A stretch of 64,000 nucleotides of DNA from NCBI RefSeq assembly GCF_901709675.1, contig NC_051089.1, positions 10,287,476-10,351,475 of the forward strand. The letters are read 5' to 3'. Below are positions 37,812-50,454 of this stretch, piece by piece (positions within the stretch are counted from its first letter, which is position 1; each line of letters starts with the position of its first letter). The stretch comes from Syngnathus acus. Its lineage: Eukaryota; Chordata; Actinopteri; Syngnathiformes; Syngnathidae. Under the pieces are notes generated by a model, which had not been told where the DNA came from, did no database searches, and saw only the letters and a list, made by a program, of their open reading frames with translations. Both the position numbers and the translations under genes were made by a program.

Positions 37812-38056
37812 CTGAGTGAGGGAGACGCACTTGTTTTTCATGTGGTGACTGTTAAAATCTCGCCTGGTATTTGGGGGGGTTAGACATTATGCTTGTACAA
37901 ATATGCAGGTGTTTTGTCTCTACTGTGCATGTGGCGTTTCTGGCGGACAATAGCACAAGCAGTATTTTCAGATCATTTTGTGTGATGTGCTGTCATATAG
38001 GTTACTTAGCTTTAGGTCGTTCGTATACTGGGCCAAAGGGCAGCATCCGTCTGTCC

Positions 38057-38165
38057 GTCTATTAGCGTTGTTCATTTCCAGCAATTCATCCCGGCTGACT
38101 TTGAGTTAGAGGCGGGGTACACTCTGCGCGTGTCTCCAGTCGATCGCAGCACTGAAGCATCACAT
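38057..38165 (+). mobile_element. L2-type fish LINE/SINE fragment
   Basis: The words CATCCCGGCTGACTTTGAG, AGAGGCGGGGTACACTCTG and CCAGTCGATCGCAGCACTGA match, with substitutions, the common teleost repeat containing CCAGCTGACTT..AGGCGGGGTACACCCTGG....CCAGTCAATCGCAGGGC. The fragment is old and truncated at both ends. I believe the family is L2/Maui-like, but I am unsure of the name. Confidence 0.65.
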
Positions 38166-38169
38166 TACC

Positions 38170-41100
38170 TGCCAATAACAAACAACAACAGACACTCAAA
38201 TAAGCTCCAGTACAACAAATCTGGCTTCACAGAAATCAGAATCAATGATAGTTTCTGGTATGCACGATATGAGTGGCCACACAGTGCAGTATTCCTGGTT
38301 GGGGCACTGTGCCACCCACCCCAAAATACAATGAGCATTCTGACAACAATGCACTTTGTATGGGGATGCTGTGCCCCCTGGTGGAGCTCTTTGGGGACCT
38401 GCTATTAAACGAAGTTAGCTGTTATCGCTATCATCTATGATATCTGAAATTGAAATTCTCTAATTCTCTCTGTGTCCGATTATCCCCAAAGCCCACTTCA
38501 CCTGTATAGTCCCGCACTACATACAGCACTGGAAAGTAGTTACTTTATTCTGTTTGGTGATTCGGACAGCCAGCTCACTAGTTTTCTCCAAATCAGGTGA
38601 CCACTGTATGTGTCACGACAAAGCAGCGCATTAAGATCCCTGACTATTTATTGTGAATAGAAAATATGTTTATTTTAAGCTTTTCATTTTCTCTGTTGTA
38701 CATCAATTAAATAAAATGAATGAATTATACCACTTTGATATTTGCGCTTGCGCCGTGCTTTTTTCCAGCTCATGATGCATTGATGCAACTTTTGCGTGAA
38801 CACCGATGGTCACTACTTTTTCAAGTGCATGATGGGTAATTTTGATTGCCCTACATTTATGCTCCTTGAACATTCTGACAGCCCTACACAATTTAAGATC
38901 AGTGATTGCAGCTTCAATGAAGCACATATACCATAGCTGTAGGCTGTAACAAAGATCAAATAATATTGTACCTCCTACGTGTTTGAATGTGCTGCTGGCA
39001 GGGTTCCTATCATGTGTGTATAAATTCTGCCAAACAACAACATGAAACTCAATTTCCATCCTTTTGTGTTGATTCATAAAAATGTGCACAACTGAATTCA
39101 TCTCCACGCACGTACACAGCGTAGCCCAGCATTTGCACCTGCTGCACCTGCTATCCTGCCTTGATGTAACATTGTTTATGAATAACTTGCCTTCAGTGTG
39201 ATTGCATAATAATCGAGCAAATCAAATGTGCAAGCGCTCTATTTGTTCCCAATAACAGAGATTGTGTTATTTTTCCCCCCAAGTGGTTGGAGGGCATGCT
39301 TTCAAAGTGTTGATCTCAGCTGTGGTGCAGAATGAAGACAGAAGAAAGAGCCACAGGCAGTCTGATGTAAGGATGTAACGAGAGAGAAGATGGTGTTACA
39401 GATGTGGCTCGCTGCCAGGCTGGGCACAGTGCCCACGAGGAGGCAGCACCGACTGTGGCAAAAAGGCGCCCAGACAGTAACGGGCCTCGAATCCCAAGTG
39501 TGTGAAGAGAGGCAAGGGAAGGTTGAGGCTGAATGGCAGGAGAGCTTAAGTCACAAGTATCAGCTACAGCAGGGATAGGCAACTTCAATGATTTTTCATT
39601 CGCGTTAGATATGTGCACAGCACATGCACATGAGGAAAAGGGGAGGACAAGAGTCTCATTATGTATGTTAATTTTCCCATTCATAAAACTGATAAACAGC
39701 AAATCAACGTTGTGGCATAGTGTCAGCCATGACAAGTTCTTCTTCACACTTCCAGCCTCTGCACTGGAGGCGCTAATGAGTGATGTTTGCTATCGTGTGG
39801 TTAACATGGGGATTACATCTTTCAACGGTTCGTCAACTTTTTTTATTTCCAGAATTTAATCGAGGGCCATATGCGGCAAAGCTACTGCTATTTACACTTT
39901 ACTGTTTCCGGTCTATTGTTTCTTTGTGCACTGCTTGAATAAATGCTTATTTGACGCAACACAAATGTTATCTTTCTCCTTTGTATGCATTTACGTAATG
40001 TTTGCCTTTCAACGTGGCTACTGTATTATCGTTAGCGCACTTTTTCTCTGTGTTCTTAAAATATTCCACACTCTACTCAGCATAGTTCCACATTGTAGAC
40101 AGGCCGTCAGGATAAAATAAATAGTCTGCAGTTAATTATGGAAAGCCAGCTCCGGCTTTGCCCTGGTGATTTATGAAGTGTGTGTATGCATTCTTCAATG
40201 CATTTTTCTTAATTCGTTTTAAATTTGCCTTTCAGTTAATTTCTCTACAAACGTCTTAATGATGTGAAAGCGTTAGTTAATGAGGCCACTGCGGGTGCAG
40301 TGAAAAGGCACAAGTTATTTTCCAGGTCCTAGTTCCAACCACAAATCAAATACAACCTGTCCCAATACAACATGGGTCAAACTCTTATTTCCTGATACAC
40401 TGGAAATTGAATCTACTGCAAACTATTGGCATGATAAAATGTTAATTAATTGTACAGGCAATCGTATTCTTGATCACATGCGTGTAAAAAGTAGCCGTAT
40501 GATAAATCTATATAGAGTAAATTGAAATAAAATGACTCACACTTTGGCAAGCAGAAAGATCACAATATAAGTGACCCACCTTGCGGGTTTTTGGACATAT
40601 GTGCTATTATACTGCCCCCAAATGGCCAAGACATTTACATCAGAAGGAGCAGTGCAATGTTTTTGGGTTGAAGCATGAAATATCTTTACATTCAAATTGT
40701 GGTTACTGCGTGTGCAAAATAGATGCGATTTTTCTCATTACACATTTGCGCTGTGCCGTGTCACAGACTTGCACAAAGAATGAAAATATGGCCCTCAATT
40801 TAAGGTAACAATGCTTCAAGGCAGAACCTACGACACAGCTCAAACAATTGAAGTGTCCCAGAGAGTTAATAGATTTGTTCTAAAACTATTTTCAACTCTT
40901 TAAATTCATTAATGAAGGCTGTTTTGTGCTCTGGCTTACCAAATGCAAGGTCGCTAATTGGTAACCTCACACCCACCATTGCTTCTTTTTTTTTCTGGTT
41001 CACTGAACATTGAGAGGAAGTGTCACTCGGTACGACGAGTCGTCTAATTCACACACGCTACGCCACTCACAAATTAAGCACACAATTCACATTTGCAGCT

Positions 41101-44100
41101 ACAGACTGACTTCATTTGCTTTGTTCTTTGTTTTGTTGCATTTGTGACTAATGTCCTTACAGTTTAAATCATTATAAAAACCACCGTTCTTCCTTTACAA
41201 CCCAGTTTAGTACCTGCTTCCTTTGCATCATCATTTTGACTAAAAATGTGGACCCAGTGGCAGACAGAATCACACTTTGAAATTGAGACTTATGGTGACC
41301 AGAATTACAGCTTTTCCTAATGATAACCTAAAGCAAAGTATGTGTGTGTGCCTAACTTGAAGATTAACTGCAGTGGAGGTTTGTTGCTCTCTAGAGGCAA
41401 GAGAAGGCCTCTGGCTCACAGACTAGAAAATACCTCGTATGATTAGAAGCATTTCATCCATCGTTTCACGCCCTTTCAAATTAAACATATATCTCCTCTG
41501 TGCTTGTTATGCACCGTCATTTTTTGCCAATTAGCATGAAGTGTGGTTATCTAGTCTGGATCTAGTGTGGGCTCTGGGAAGTAAGCATGGTGGTCAGCTC
41601 ACACCAGCCTGCCTTTCCCCATTAGGGACATCCGCTCACAGCTCTTTGCATCAGGATGCTCTCATTTACCGCCTCCACATACAGCCATTTATCTCCCTTT
41701 CACTCTTGCCTTGCTCTCTTTTTAATTTCCCTCTCTCAAACAGATCCGGCATTAAGCAGCCAAGCATGGCTAGCTGCAATGTGTCTCTCCTCAAGGAGGC
41801 AAGCAATGATTTAATTCCTTCTCCTTCTTCGTCTCTGCGGTCTCCTCTCCCTTCTCATGCTCACATCATTACACACCAAGGTCTCATTTTCATCTCCCTG
41901 TGAGGGCACACGCAGGGATTTAAGTCGTCGCCATTCCTGACAATCAATACCTGTGGTCAGGACGGAGCACGCAAGGATTCCTAAATAGGCCCTAAAGGTC
42001 CGGTCATAAAACACCTAAGAGGCCCTACATGCTACAACATAAGTCACCTTTTTACTTTTTTCTACCATGACAGAATGAACAGTGCTGAAAAGGTTGAGCC
42101 AGAAAGATGATATTAAGGGGTCATAACACAATCCAGCAATTCCTCTGTTCACTCAAAGCCAACTAGTTATAACTTTACAACGTTTTTGCTTGCCCGAAGT
42201 ACATAACACACTCTAATATTCAATAATAGTCCACTGATCTGTGATGTCTCTTGGTCTAAGACACACTGTACTGTTCATCCTGACACGTCGGATAGATTAG
42301 TCAACAAAATATTGTTTCTTAAACGCAGTAAAAAAAAAAAAAAAGAGCCACTTGGAAGCTGATGAAAGAATCCTCAGTTTGACACATCCATAACCTTAAG
42401 GTTTGAGTGTTCTACTTCTATTTCTTTAAATGAACGCTACCCTTGGGGCAATTCTAAGATGTGAACCTTAGGGGTCCTCAGCTTTGGTTCTTTTTACTGG
42501 GAGTGCACTAATTTATAGTAACAAGTTTTACAATGGGAGTGCTTCAGTCTTGCTTCATCCAAGGTCATGGCAGTTTCTTGATAAGAGGCTTACGAGAAAA
42601 ATTCCATCCATCTAGTTGTCCTCTTGACTTGTGAGCAAAAATTTAAGATATACACATTGCATGGTGGCAGTGAACTCACATCTGTTCACTTGACAACAAG
42701 AGGCAATTTGGAAGAGAATAGAAACATTTTCAAAAAAGGCTTCAAGCTGTTTATTGCCTAGTTGAACTTTTCAGCCAAACTAAAGATAAAACAAAGTTAC
42801 ACATTGTGTATTCAGTAAAACCACACAGCTTTTCCATATGACAGTCAGTTTATCTTAATGCTAATAAACATTGCAAAATGCCACAACAGACTAACAAAGA
42901 GCGTCAGTGTCAAGTTGCCATGTGTTTAAAAAAAAAAATCTCAATTTATTTATGAAGTTGTTCTGCAGTCATAAAACTGGTCACATTGCAAGGATATTTT
43001 AACTAGTTTTGAAATCAGAGACCAGTAAAACTTTCAGTTCAGATATTGCATTTATTTTAAAAGTGGGATTGATGGCAATAAAATGCTTGCATTATTGCAA
43101 TGTTTCTAAAAGTGAAAACTATTTACAATTTGGGTATTTTAGCAAGAAGTCAAAGCACATAATTTTCTATCATGGGCCACATAAAATGATGCATCCTCTA
43201 CATCATAAAATGATACATAATAATGCAATTTAACTTAGTTGGCACGCAAATGAAAGCCAGATAAAGCCAGCGAAATCATCAGATGAAGTTTTTCATGTGA
43301 GTAGTTCCCTATTTAGTTTTTAAATTGTCGGACCGGAATAAGTGATGTATGGGCCAGCAGAGTGTTCGCCTGTGGCTTGTTGACAGAGACAGAACAACGA
43401 GCATGTTTCTCATCTTGCTTCGCCTCCAGCCGGCCTGAAGCCGACATTAAACAAACCGATAGCGAGCACTTTAATTACCTTTGCTTTCACGCATTCCGCC
43501 ATTTCCCACTTTGCTTGTGCAGATGGGGGAAAAAACCAGATAGAAGGTACAGACGCATAATTACTTATTTTACTGGAGTGCAGCAGAATGCTTGTTGGCA
43601 AATGACTCTAATTCCAAATGGTTAACAAGATTTTTCTTTTTAATAGAGCCCAATCCACGTGATGGCGAATGGCTTTCTTATTTGGAGCCTTAATGGCTTT
43701 TCATACGTTGCATTTCCAATGAGCAGTAAACTCGGGAATTAATATTGCACACTGTGTTATAATGCAAACAGCAGCTAGATAGGAGAGCGCAGAGCTGCAC
43801 GCATAAAATAGATTTGCTGTCACGTTAATATGGATGGAAAACACCGGTACAGTGTGTTGTCATTAACTTTTGACTGGCTTTCCATAAGTTATTAAAAAAA
43901 GGATCAAGAGTTATATCACATTTTCTACATCCTTTCCTTTCTTGCTGAAATGTACCATCGTCTACACCGCTTGTCTAAATGGTGAGCAAATGCTCCAAGT
44001 TTGGTCACAGCAACACAAACATTCAACCTGAGTTTTTGCTTGAATCACCACGGGGACATTTTCTCACAGAATGCTCTAATTAAACCTGCCATTCTGATAA

Positions 44101-44600
44101 CAGTCTCTGATCCTAGCTGCATATCTAAAGCATCGTGATTATTATAAGACGCAATATTTATGAACCAAATACCGGCAGATAAGGGAAATCGGAAGTAGGT
44201 GACTGCTTTCATTAGCGTATAATATTAATGAAAGGAATCTTTTCAGGTGCTGATGAAGCTTGTTCTGCTTGTATTGCTGCTCATTGTGTGCAGGAGTTAC
44301 TTTGATGAGTGAGTCTGAATTTCAAGTTGATTTTAATTGGGTCAACGTTTCGTCTGCTCTTGCGCTTGTGTTGAACTCTTGATTAATTAGAGCTAGAAAA
44401 ATTGCGACAATACCAGACGTATTTCAAATGTGCTCTTTCTTTTTTCCTCTATTGATGTTCTCCTTTTAAGAGCATTGATACTAAAAAAATGAAGACATGC
44501 AATTAGGGATTGGAATTGTATGTCATGATCGAATTGCCAAAAGAGGGATTATGAAATAAATTATTGAAGAAAAACATCTAAAATATATATTTTTTTATAG
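38170..44600. other. unique non-coding stretch
   Basis: No gene is supported. Open frames at 38703-39107, 39316-39747 (minus) and 41541-41903 (plus) have no recognisable domain. An A14-type run lies near 42330. The 43350-43700 and 40130-40300 parts have enhancer-like texture (AATTA, ATTAA) but no distinct motif cluster. Confidence 0.5.
39565..39870. mobile_element. possible hAT-type fragment
   Basis: The start CAGGGATAGGCAACTT resembles the CAGGGGT..CAAC termini of hAT-superfamily non-autonomous elements. Near 39850, TTTAATCGAGGGCCATATGCGGC resembles words from the same class. No matching opposite terminus or 8-bp target duplication could be established. Confidence 0.25.
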
Positions 44601-44608
44601 AGGAGTCA

Positions 44609-44650
44609 TTTCCATCCATCCTTCAATCCATTTTCTATCATTGGTGCATG
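44609..44650 (-). mobile_element. L2-type LINE tail fragment, minus orientation
   Basis: TCCATCCATCCTTCAATCCATTTTCTAT is the reverse complement of the ATAGAAAATGGAT...GGATGGA-type tail seen at 24001-24052 on the plus strand. Only the terminal part is recognisable. Confidence 0.4.
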
Positions 44651-44654
44651 CAAC

Positions 44655-46815
44655 ATGAACACATCAGCGGCCGTCACATACGGCTATTGCTTATTGATTG
44701 ACAAGTCGGCCAGCTCGAAGTTCTAGGTCACGCTATTTGTTCCAAAGGTTAGGGCAATCCACACTTCCAGAATATGTGAATGGTTTTAGTTTGAATCCGA
44801 TGTGGTGCGACCCAGTGACAATACTGACTTCTAAATAACTTTCCCAACTGAGTCCATGTCAATACCCCCATATGCATCATAAGATTGTATTACAGAAAAA
44901 GCCTCAGTGGATTCCATAACACCCCCAATCTCTATCACAGCCCAACACGAACCATTGAATGTATTATAATTATTCCGACTCCTTATCCTCTTTAGCTTCT
45001 TTCCCAGATTACCACCTTCTCATGTGTACGCTCACAAGAACACAACCACACAACCACCACTCGTCACCCCTGGAGGGCTCCTGTGTTTTCAAAGTAAAGA
45101 CCACTTAGAGAATAGCCCCGGGCATCTGAATACCAAAGTGTGCTGTGTTACATATTAGAAGGCTCTCTACAAGTCGGGAACATAAACACTCTCAATAGCT
45201 CAACTCCCAAGGATACCCCAAATAACCGAAACAGTGAGGAGTGAGGCAAGATGGAACAGATAGTCTGTGGGGATTTGACCACATTAAGAAGCACTCATTG
45301 AGATGTGCCCATCACCAGACTCTAACAGTAAGAGAGGCCGTTTTAATATTTTACTAGGAAAATGTCAGAAAATACCTTTCCAGGGTGCACCATGAACACA
45401 AAAGTACAGAGATTTTGCAATCTAATTGACAACAATAATATGAAAATGAAAAAAAAATGTGAGTTGATAAATTTACTATAGTAACACCTTATAATCCTAT
45501 ATCTTATCATTGTGACGTTTTTTTTTCAGTTTTATATATAATATAAATAATTTTATAATAATAATAATAATTTAATATATATTTTACAGTGAAAACATGG
45601 CTTGTACAGTTAATAAACATTTTAAGATGGTAGCAGCTTGACCCGCAAACAGATTCATTCTTCAGTATTTCTCCTCATTAACAACTTGGAGGTCAACGGG
45701 TGGTTATACTGTCAATTCCTGTTTAATTCGTTTGCAAATATGTTATTAGGGCTTAATAAATGTAATTAAATAACAAAAGTGACCTCTGGTTTGGCAAATA
45801 TACCATCTATGTTAGTTTTAAATGGTAAAGTACATTTACATGTCCACAATAAGGTTTCTTTCAACCTGTCACAAATCTTTTGACATAAAGAAAAAGAAAC
45901 ATTGGTGTGTTTTTTTTTTTTTTTAAATTAAAAATGACTAAGGCAACTGTGACATTAAACGGGTTACTCTGTTTATTTGTGACTGACACTCATCCCATAT
46001 GTCTACGTTGCATAACTATAACATTAGCAAAGACATCAGCACTGACACAAGCCGGTATCAAGACTTTGAAAACAAATTTACATCATATTCTTGCTTTAAG
46101 TTTCTTAAGGGTCTATTTGGGTTCACTGACAGACAACAGAAAAGAGCAGCTTCAAATAAGATGTACCAGGAAATAAAATGAAATGTGTCGCTAGCAAACA
46201 TCCAGCCTTGCTTTTATAGGCAGTCATGTTGTTAATGATCACAAGGTTCATTCAATCTCGCAGTCAAGTAAATGAGGTTTGATCAGATAGCCAAGCAGGC
46301 AGCTCTCTCACTATCTGTCACCACCAGCGTGTGGATATTGAAAGAAAAACAATGCTATTAACAAACAGAGAAAGACAATTTTTCGCGCAGGCAGGCAGGA
46401 GGAAGCTGTAATCTAAATTTTTAATGACCGCTCCTGTGTGACATCTTTGTCATTGTTTGGTGAAGGAAGAGAGCCAGGGCTGTCACTCTTATGTCAGACT
46501 AGCCTTTTTTTCCTGCTCTTTTTTAATAACTATTGCTTCTGTAAATAGCTCCTGGCAGACATTTCAGCATTTTAATAGATATTGTTGATGCTTCTCAAAA
46601 TGTGAAGCATGCATATATTAGAGGAATGGCATTATTAAAGTAATGTGTTCAAGAAGCCAGCAAGTTTATGGGTTATTCTAACCTCTGGGGGCTTCTTAAT
46701 ATGGGAGATGGACGAGGTGTGCCATTACTTTTGTCCAGTAACTACATTTGGCACTGTTATGATTTGTTATTGTGATGTGTGATTGTGAAGACACAAAAAA
46801 ACCCAGCTTTTCTGC
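44655..46815. other. unique non-coding stretch with AT-rich patch
   Basis: I see no gene. An AT-rich patch with AATAATAATAAT and ATATATAAT words lies at 45531-45592 and a T15 run at 45910-45924. No other assignable feature. Confidence 0.5.
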
Positions 46816-46820
46816 AGCTA

Positions 46821-46930
46821 CAGTGGAAAAAGTCTCCACACCCCTGGTCAAATACTGTGCTTTTGTTATATAAAAAAATGAGACTAAAATAAATTCAAAA
46901 CAATTATTGTGACCTGTACAAGATTCTTGG
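46821..46930 (+). mobile_element. Tc1-like element, left-end fragment
   Basis: After TA (46819-46820) the sequence CAGTGGAAAAAGTCTCCACACCCCTGGTCAAATACTGTGC matches, from memory, the terminal inverted repeat of the same fish Tc1-like family found at 26531. The match continues to the GTGACCTGTACA word. It is cut off about 10 bp before another element begins at 46941. No transposase remains. Confidence 0.7.
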
Positions 46931-46940
46931 GGTGAAATTA

Positions 46941-47067
46941 CCGTATTTTCCAGAGTATAAGTCGCACCGGAGTGTAAGTCTCAACAGTCATAAAATGCAC
47001 AATAAAGGGGGAAAAAACATATATAAGTCGCACCTGAGTATAAGTCGCATTTTTGGGGAAAATTAAA
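46941..47067 (+). mobile_element. ATAAGTCGCA-family DNA element, copy 1
   Basis: The start TA|CCGTATTTTCCAGAGTATAAGTCGCACC is followed by three further (A/T)TAAGTC(G/T)C blocks up to about 47049. The TA at the boundary and the shared terminus with copies 2 and 3 point to a TA-targeting DNA transposon (Tc1/mariner-type target). A matching right end is not found, so the copy is truncated. Confidence 0.65.
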
Positions 47068-47135
47068 AACTGCAGATTTTCACATATCACGGGTGGTCTT
47101 GGAACCAATTATACGCGATATTTTTTTTTTCAGTT
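47068..47135. mobile_element. fragment of a further dispersed DNA repeat
   Basis: The words CACATATCACGGGTGGTCTTGG and AACCAATTATACGCGATA resemble the end of a dispersed repeat I recall with ..CGGGTGGT.TTGGAAC..ATT..CGCGATA... It is followed by a T run. Recognition is from memory only and the family is uncertain. Confidence 0.35.
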
Positions 47136-47139
47136 GACT

Positions 47140-49100
47140 CGTCCAAATAATATAGTACAACATCAGTTACATTTTGGAATGATTTATCTTGGGCTCAATT
47201 TTATATACCACAAACACCTGACGTGTCGACTAAATAGTAAATCCATTACATGTTGGATGTCACTTATAACTGAAGTCCATAGATCTTCTCTCTGTGTACA
47301 ATCCCACTTTTCTATGTTACAATTTAGCTGTGACCTTTGTATCATGAAACAAAGCAGCAGGGAAAGAAATTCAGACACATGGAGACATTTTCTAAAAGGA
47401 AAAGCCAACATTTGTCTCTTATTTCTATTTGCTCTTGTCAGCCCTCCAGCAACCCTTTGCCTTCACATTTGACAGACACAAAGATCTTACGATCCGAGAT
47501 TGTTCTTCGTGCTTTTCGTAATGAATTTTCACCACACAAGGTCCACTTTGGTTGACCGATACATTTTACAAAAGCGTAGCCTGGTGATGTTGTTCTTTAA
47601 TAAGTGAGGAGGTGAGGCAAAGCAGGGATGTGATCAGTCATCCTGTCAGGATCTTAGCCTCTGATTATCACCCAACATATTGGTGGAGGCTTTAATCTGC
47701 CACCGCCGCCTATGTCACGGCCCAGTAGACAAGTTGGGGAAAAGGTCACATTTCATGCCTGTTGAAAATGTGTATCAGACAGAAAACGGGATTAGATTTT
47801 TTTTCAAATGCAAGTCAACCTTTTTGAATAAGCTGCATTGAAACTTTTTAGGTGGGAAAAGAAATAAGAAAACTGAAGTTCAAGTCGTAGAAAAAAATAC
47901 TGGTGTTGTCTATAAGTCTCAGACCACTTACAAAAACTGGTCCGAATAGTCACCCGCTCGCCCATGGGCCTCAGTTACAGACTTCAGAATGGATCTTTAT
48001 TTACAACACAGAACTCGGAAACAGCTGATCAATCCATTTAGCCTTAGGCCACTGATTTGTCCGTATTTACTACAACAGGCAAAGAAAAGCCGGGGTCTTT
48101 TTTCCTCTCTCTTTCCTATTGATCTGGCGCTTAGAAAATCTGCCCTGCTGTCTAAACTCTATTGATCCCCCCCCTCTCGACGACAACCTCTCGCGACCGT
48201 GTAGAAAAGGGACTGGATGAATTGAAATTTCATTTTCAACAACTTGTTCTTGTTATTTTAACCCCGGCCCTCGCCCCCTCCACTCGATCATAGGGATCTT
48301 CTGTGGTGCGTGACGTCACGGGGACCAGTACGTGTATGGTCCGGATCATCAAAGTGGACCACAAAGGTGGTGAGACTTGTAACACACATCACATTCATTA
48401 GCATATCAATCATCAAAATCATGGCGCTTTCTGCAAAGTGTCTTTGTAACATCTTCATGTGTCTTATCAACAAGATTTACCTACAAAGCAGGTTGTGTTT
48501 TAGTTAATATTACAAATGAGCCCTCATTCCATTTCAAGCCCCTAATATCAAATGCATATTGAAATACAATCTCATTGCCTCTTATCGTGATAAAGATGAT
48601 TATTCTATTTATGACGGAATTGTGGTTGTGTTCCCCGAAGGCACATCTTTGGCTCGGTCGTTGGCCAAACAACATTGGGAGCTGACACTGATAAAGACAA
48701 ACACACAAACACCCCAGCGCGTCTGCCGTTGCGCCTGTAAAACGCTCCATCTGAATTGCATATCTGCCTCGCCACCAAGCTTGTCATAAACTGTATTAAG
48801 AAAAATGGTCACACGGTTTGACACAAATTGGAAAATGACATTTGGAAAATGACCGCAGCTGTGGAAATTAGAGATATTAAAATTATACATCAGTGTCTGC
48901 AGTGCGGGAAGGAACAGGGTGTGCAGAAGTGCCTACTGTTTTCCCAATCGAGCTTTTGTTTGTTAATGTTCATCCGCAGCTTTATTTCTCTATTTCTTAA
49001 TCTCACACACTTTGCCTTTCTCCGGAGGCGATGTAAGGTCAGAGCCCAGGAAAAGTGCTTTTAGATGCAGCAACACATAAGTTTGCCCGGCAGGGACAAT
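47140..49100. other. unique non-coding stretch
   Basis: I find no gene. A perfect CRE palindrome lies at 48309-48320, listed separately. The open frames on both strands at 47.0-47.6 and 48.3-48.9 kb have no recognisable domains. Confidence 0.5.
48309..48320. promoter_or_regulatory. palindromic CRE (CGTGACGTCACG)
   Basis: A 12-bp perfect palindrome centred on TGACGTCA, the full consensus for CREB/ATF proteins, lies in a locally CpG-containing context. Binding is plausible from the motif; promoter or enhancer activity is untested. Confidence 0.35.
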
Positions 49101-49109
49101 CTCACCCAG

Positions 49110-49198
49110 CGTGTTTGTGTGTGCGTGTATGTATGCATGTATGTATGTATGTATGTATGTATGTGTGTGTCTGTGTGCATGTGTGTGTGTGTGTGTCT
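49110..49198. repeat. GT / ATGT compound microsatellite
   Basis: GT units, then about ten ATGT tetranucleotides (49127-49162), then GT again. The open frame over it (Val-Cys and Tyr-Val-Cys-Met runs) is a repeat artefact. Confidence 0.95.
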
Positions 49199-50230
49199 GC
49201 TGCCACTGTCGTGTGTCTCGTCAGCTTATAGCTTGGGGTTTCTGGCAGTAACCTGCTAATGGATCATCTCGGAGGTGTGATATGCATTACGCAAAAGTAA
49301 AGTGTGCTTACACCTTTAAAAAAAAAGAGAGACAGATTCAATCCCCTACACACCTGCTGTCTCTTATGAGAGGAGGCAAAATGACAATTGATCTTTATAA
49401 AGTAGCAAGCAAGGCATTTTGGATGAATATTAATTTGCATAATCATGTGCAGCTTTTGCCTGGGTTTCGGTGTTATTGTTGATTCTTCGTTTTCTACTGG
49501 ATGGTGACAGGGGAGGTTTAAGTTCTTCATGTTTTAACTTACTGACCTCTCCTTTTAAAGGAAAATTAAGCTGCCAATATGTGGATCTGTCACATGCTGT
49601 TTGAATGTTACCTTCAGGATGAGGTCAAAAGCTCTATTCAACGCGAGTACAGGAGGAAAACATTCATTTTCTATGGCCTTGAAGAATAAATGGTATATAT
49701 ACGCATATGCTGGTCAAATATGTAGATAATAGTCCACAGTGATCCTTTATGGTCGTGAGAGGCGGGAGGTCATCCATTTTAAGAGCAATCACTTTCTAAG
49801 GCCGGCTTCACGCAGTTATTCCAGCTTGAAATTTAATTTCCTTTGCAATAGCAAATTGTGTTCTCTATTGCCCATTCAAGCCTGCAGTCACCTCAGTATA
49901 ATTTCTTAACGCAGTGGCTCCCGAAATGTCAGGGAAAGACCAAAATATCTAATGACCATTATTCTTGCAGGTGCTGTAGCCTGTGGAATTGAAAATGTGG
50001 CCATTAGAGTGCTGACGAAAAAAAAACCTTTGACCCTGTCTCGCGCAACATTTTGATGGATGTCACTGGAACCAGTCATGTTTTGGCTAGGAATGAAACT
50101 TGCTTAATGGATGTGGAAGGTTGAAAACTGGAATCAGGAGATTTTCAGCCTATTGTGTTGTAGGTATTTGCATGACTTCTGAATTTCTTTTTTTTTATAT
50201 TAAAGTCAAGGCAACGTTGACTAGTTTCTG

Positions 50231-50240
50231 ATGACGTCAT
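50231..50240. promoter_or_regulatory. CRE-type palindrome ATGACGTCAT
   Basis: A perfect 10-bp palindrome containing TGACGTCA lies immediately upstream of the TA microsatellite. This is the second full CRE in the window. Confidence 0.25.

Positions 50241-50241
<1 letters not shown>

Positions 50242-50287
<46 letters not shown>
50242..50287. repeat. TA microsatellite
   Basis: About 22 uninterrupted TA/AT units. Its right end directly abuts the transposon at 50288, which uses TA as its target. Confidence 0.95.
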
Positions 50288-50289
<2 letters not shown>

Positions 50290-50447
50290 ATATTTTCTGG
50301 ACTATAAGTCGCAGTTTTTTTCATAGTTTGGCCGGGGGTGCAACTTATACTCAGGAGCAATTTATGTGTGAAATTATTAACACATTATTATATCATTTGG
50401 CTGGTGCAATTTATACTCTGGAGCGACTTACAGTCCGGAAAATACAG
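50288..50447 (+). mobile_element. ATAAGTCGCA-family DNA element, copy 2 (both ends)
   Basis: A 160-bp element with terminal inverted repeats: the first 25 bases (CCATATTTTCTGGACTATAA...) and the reverse complement of the last 25 (CTGTATTTTCCGGACTGTAA...) agree at 21 of 25 positions. It is flanked by TA on both sides (50286-50287 and 50448-50449). The element is too short to encode a transposase and is a MITE-like, TA-targeting DNA transposon. The interior is partly self-complementary. Confidence 0.8.
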
Positions 50448-50454
50448 TAGTTTC

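Larger units (their letters stand above)
32340..38050. other. unique non-coding stretch
   Basis: I find no supported gene. The stretch contains an AT-rich patch (34140-34400), a GT/CT low-complexity patch (about 35683-35753), a T14 run (about 36290-36304) and a minus-strand splice-bounded segment at 37771-37811. Confidence 0.5.

Noticed and set aside
39316-39747. 143-codon minus-strand open frame
   Set aside because: No recognisable domain. It overlaps a possible hAT fragment and open frames on the other strand.
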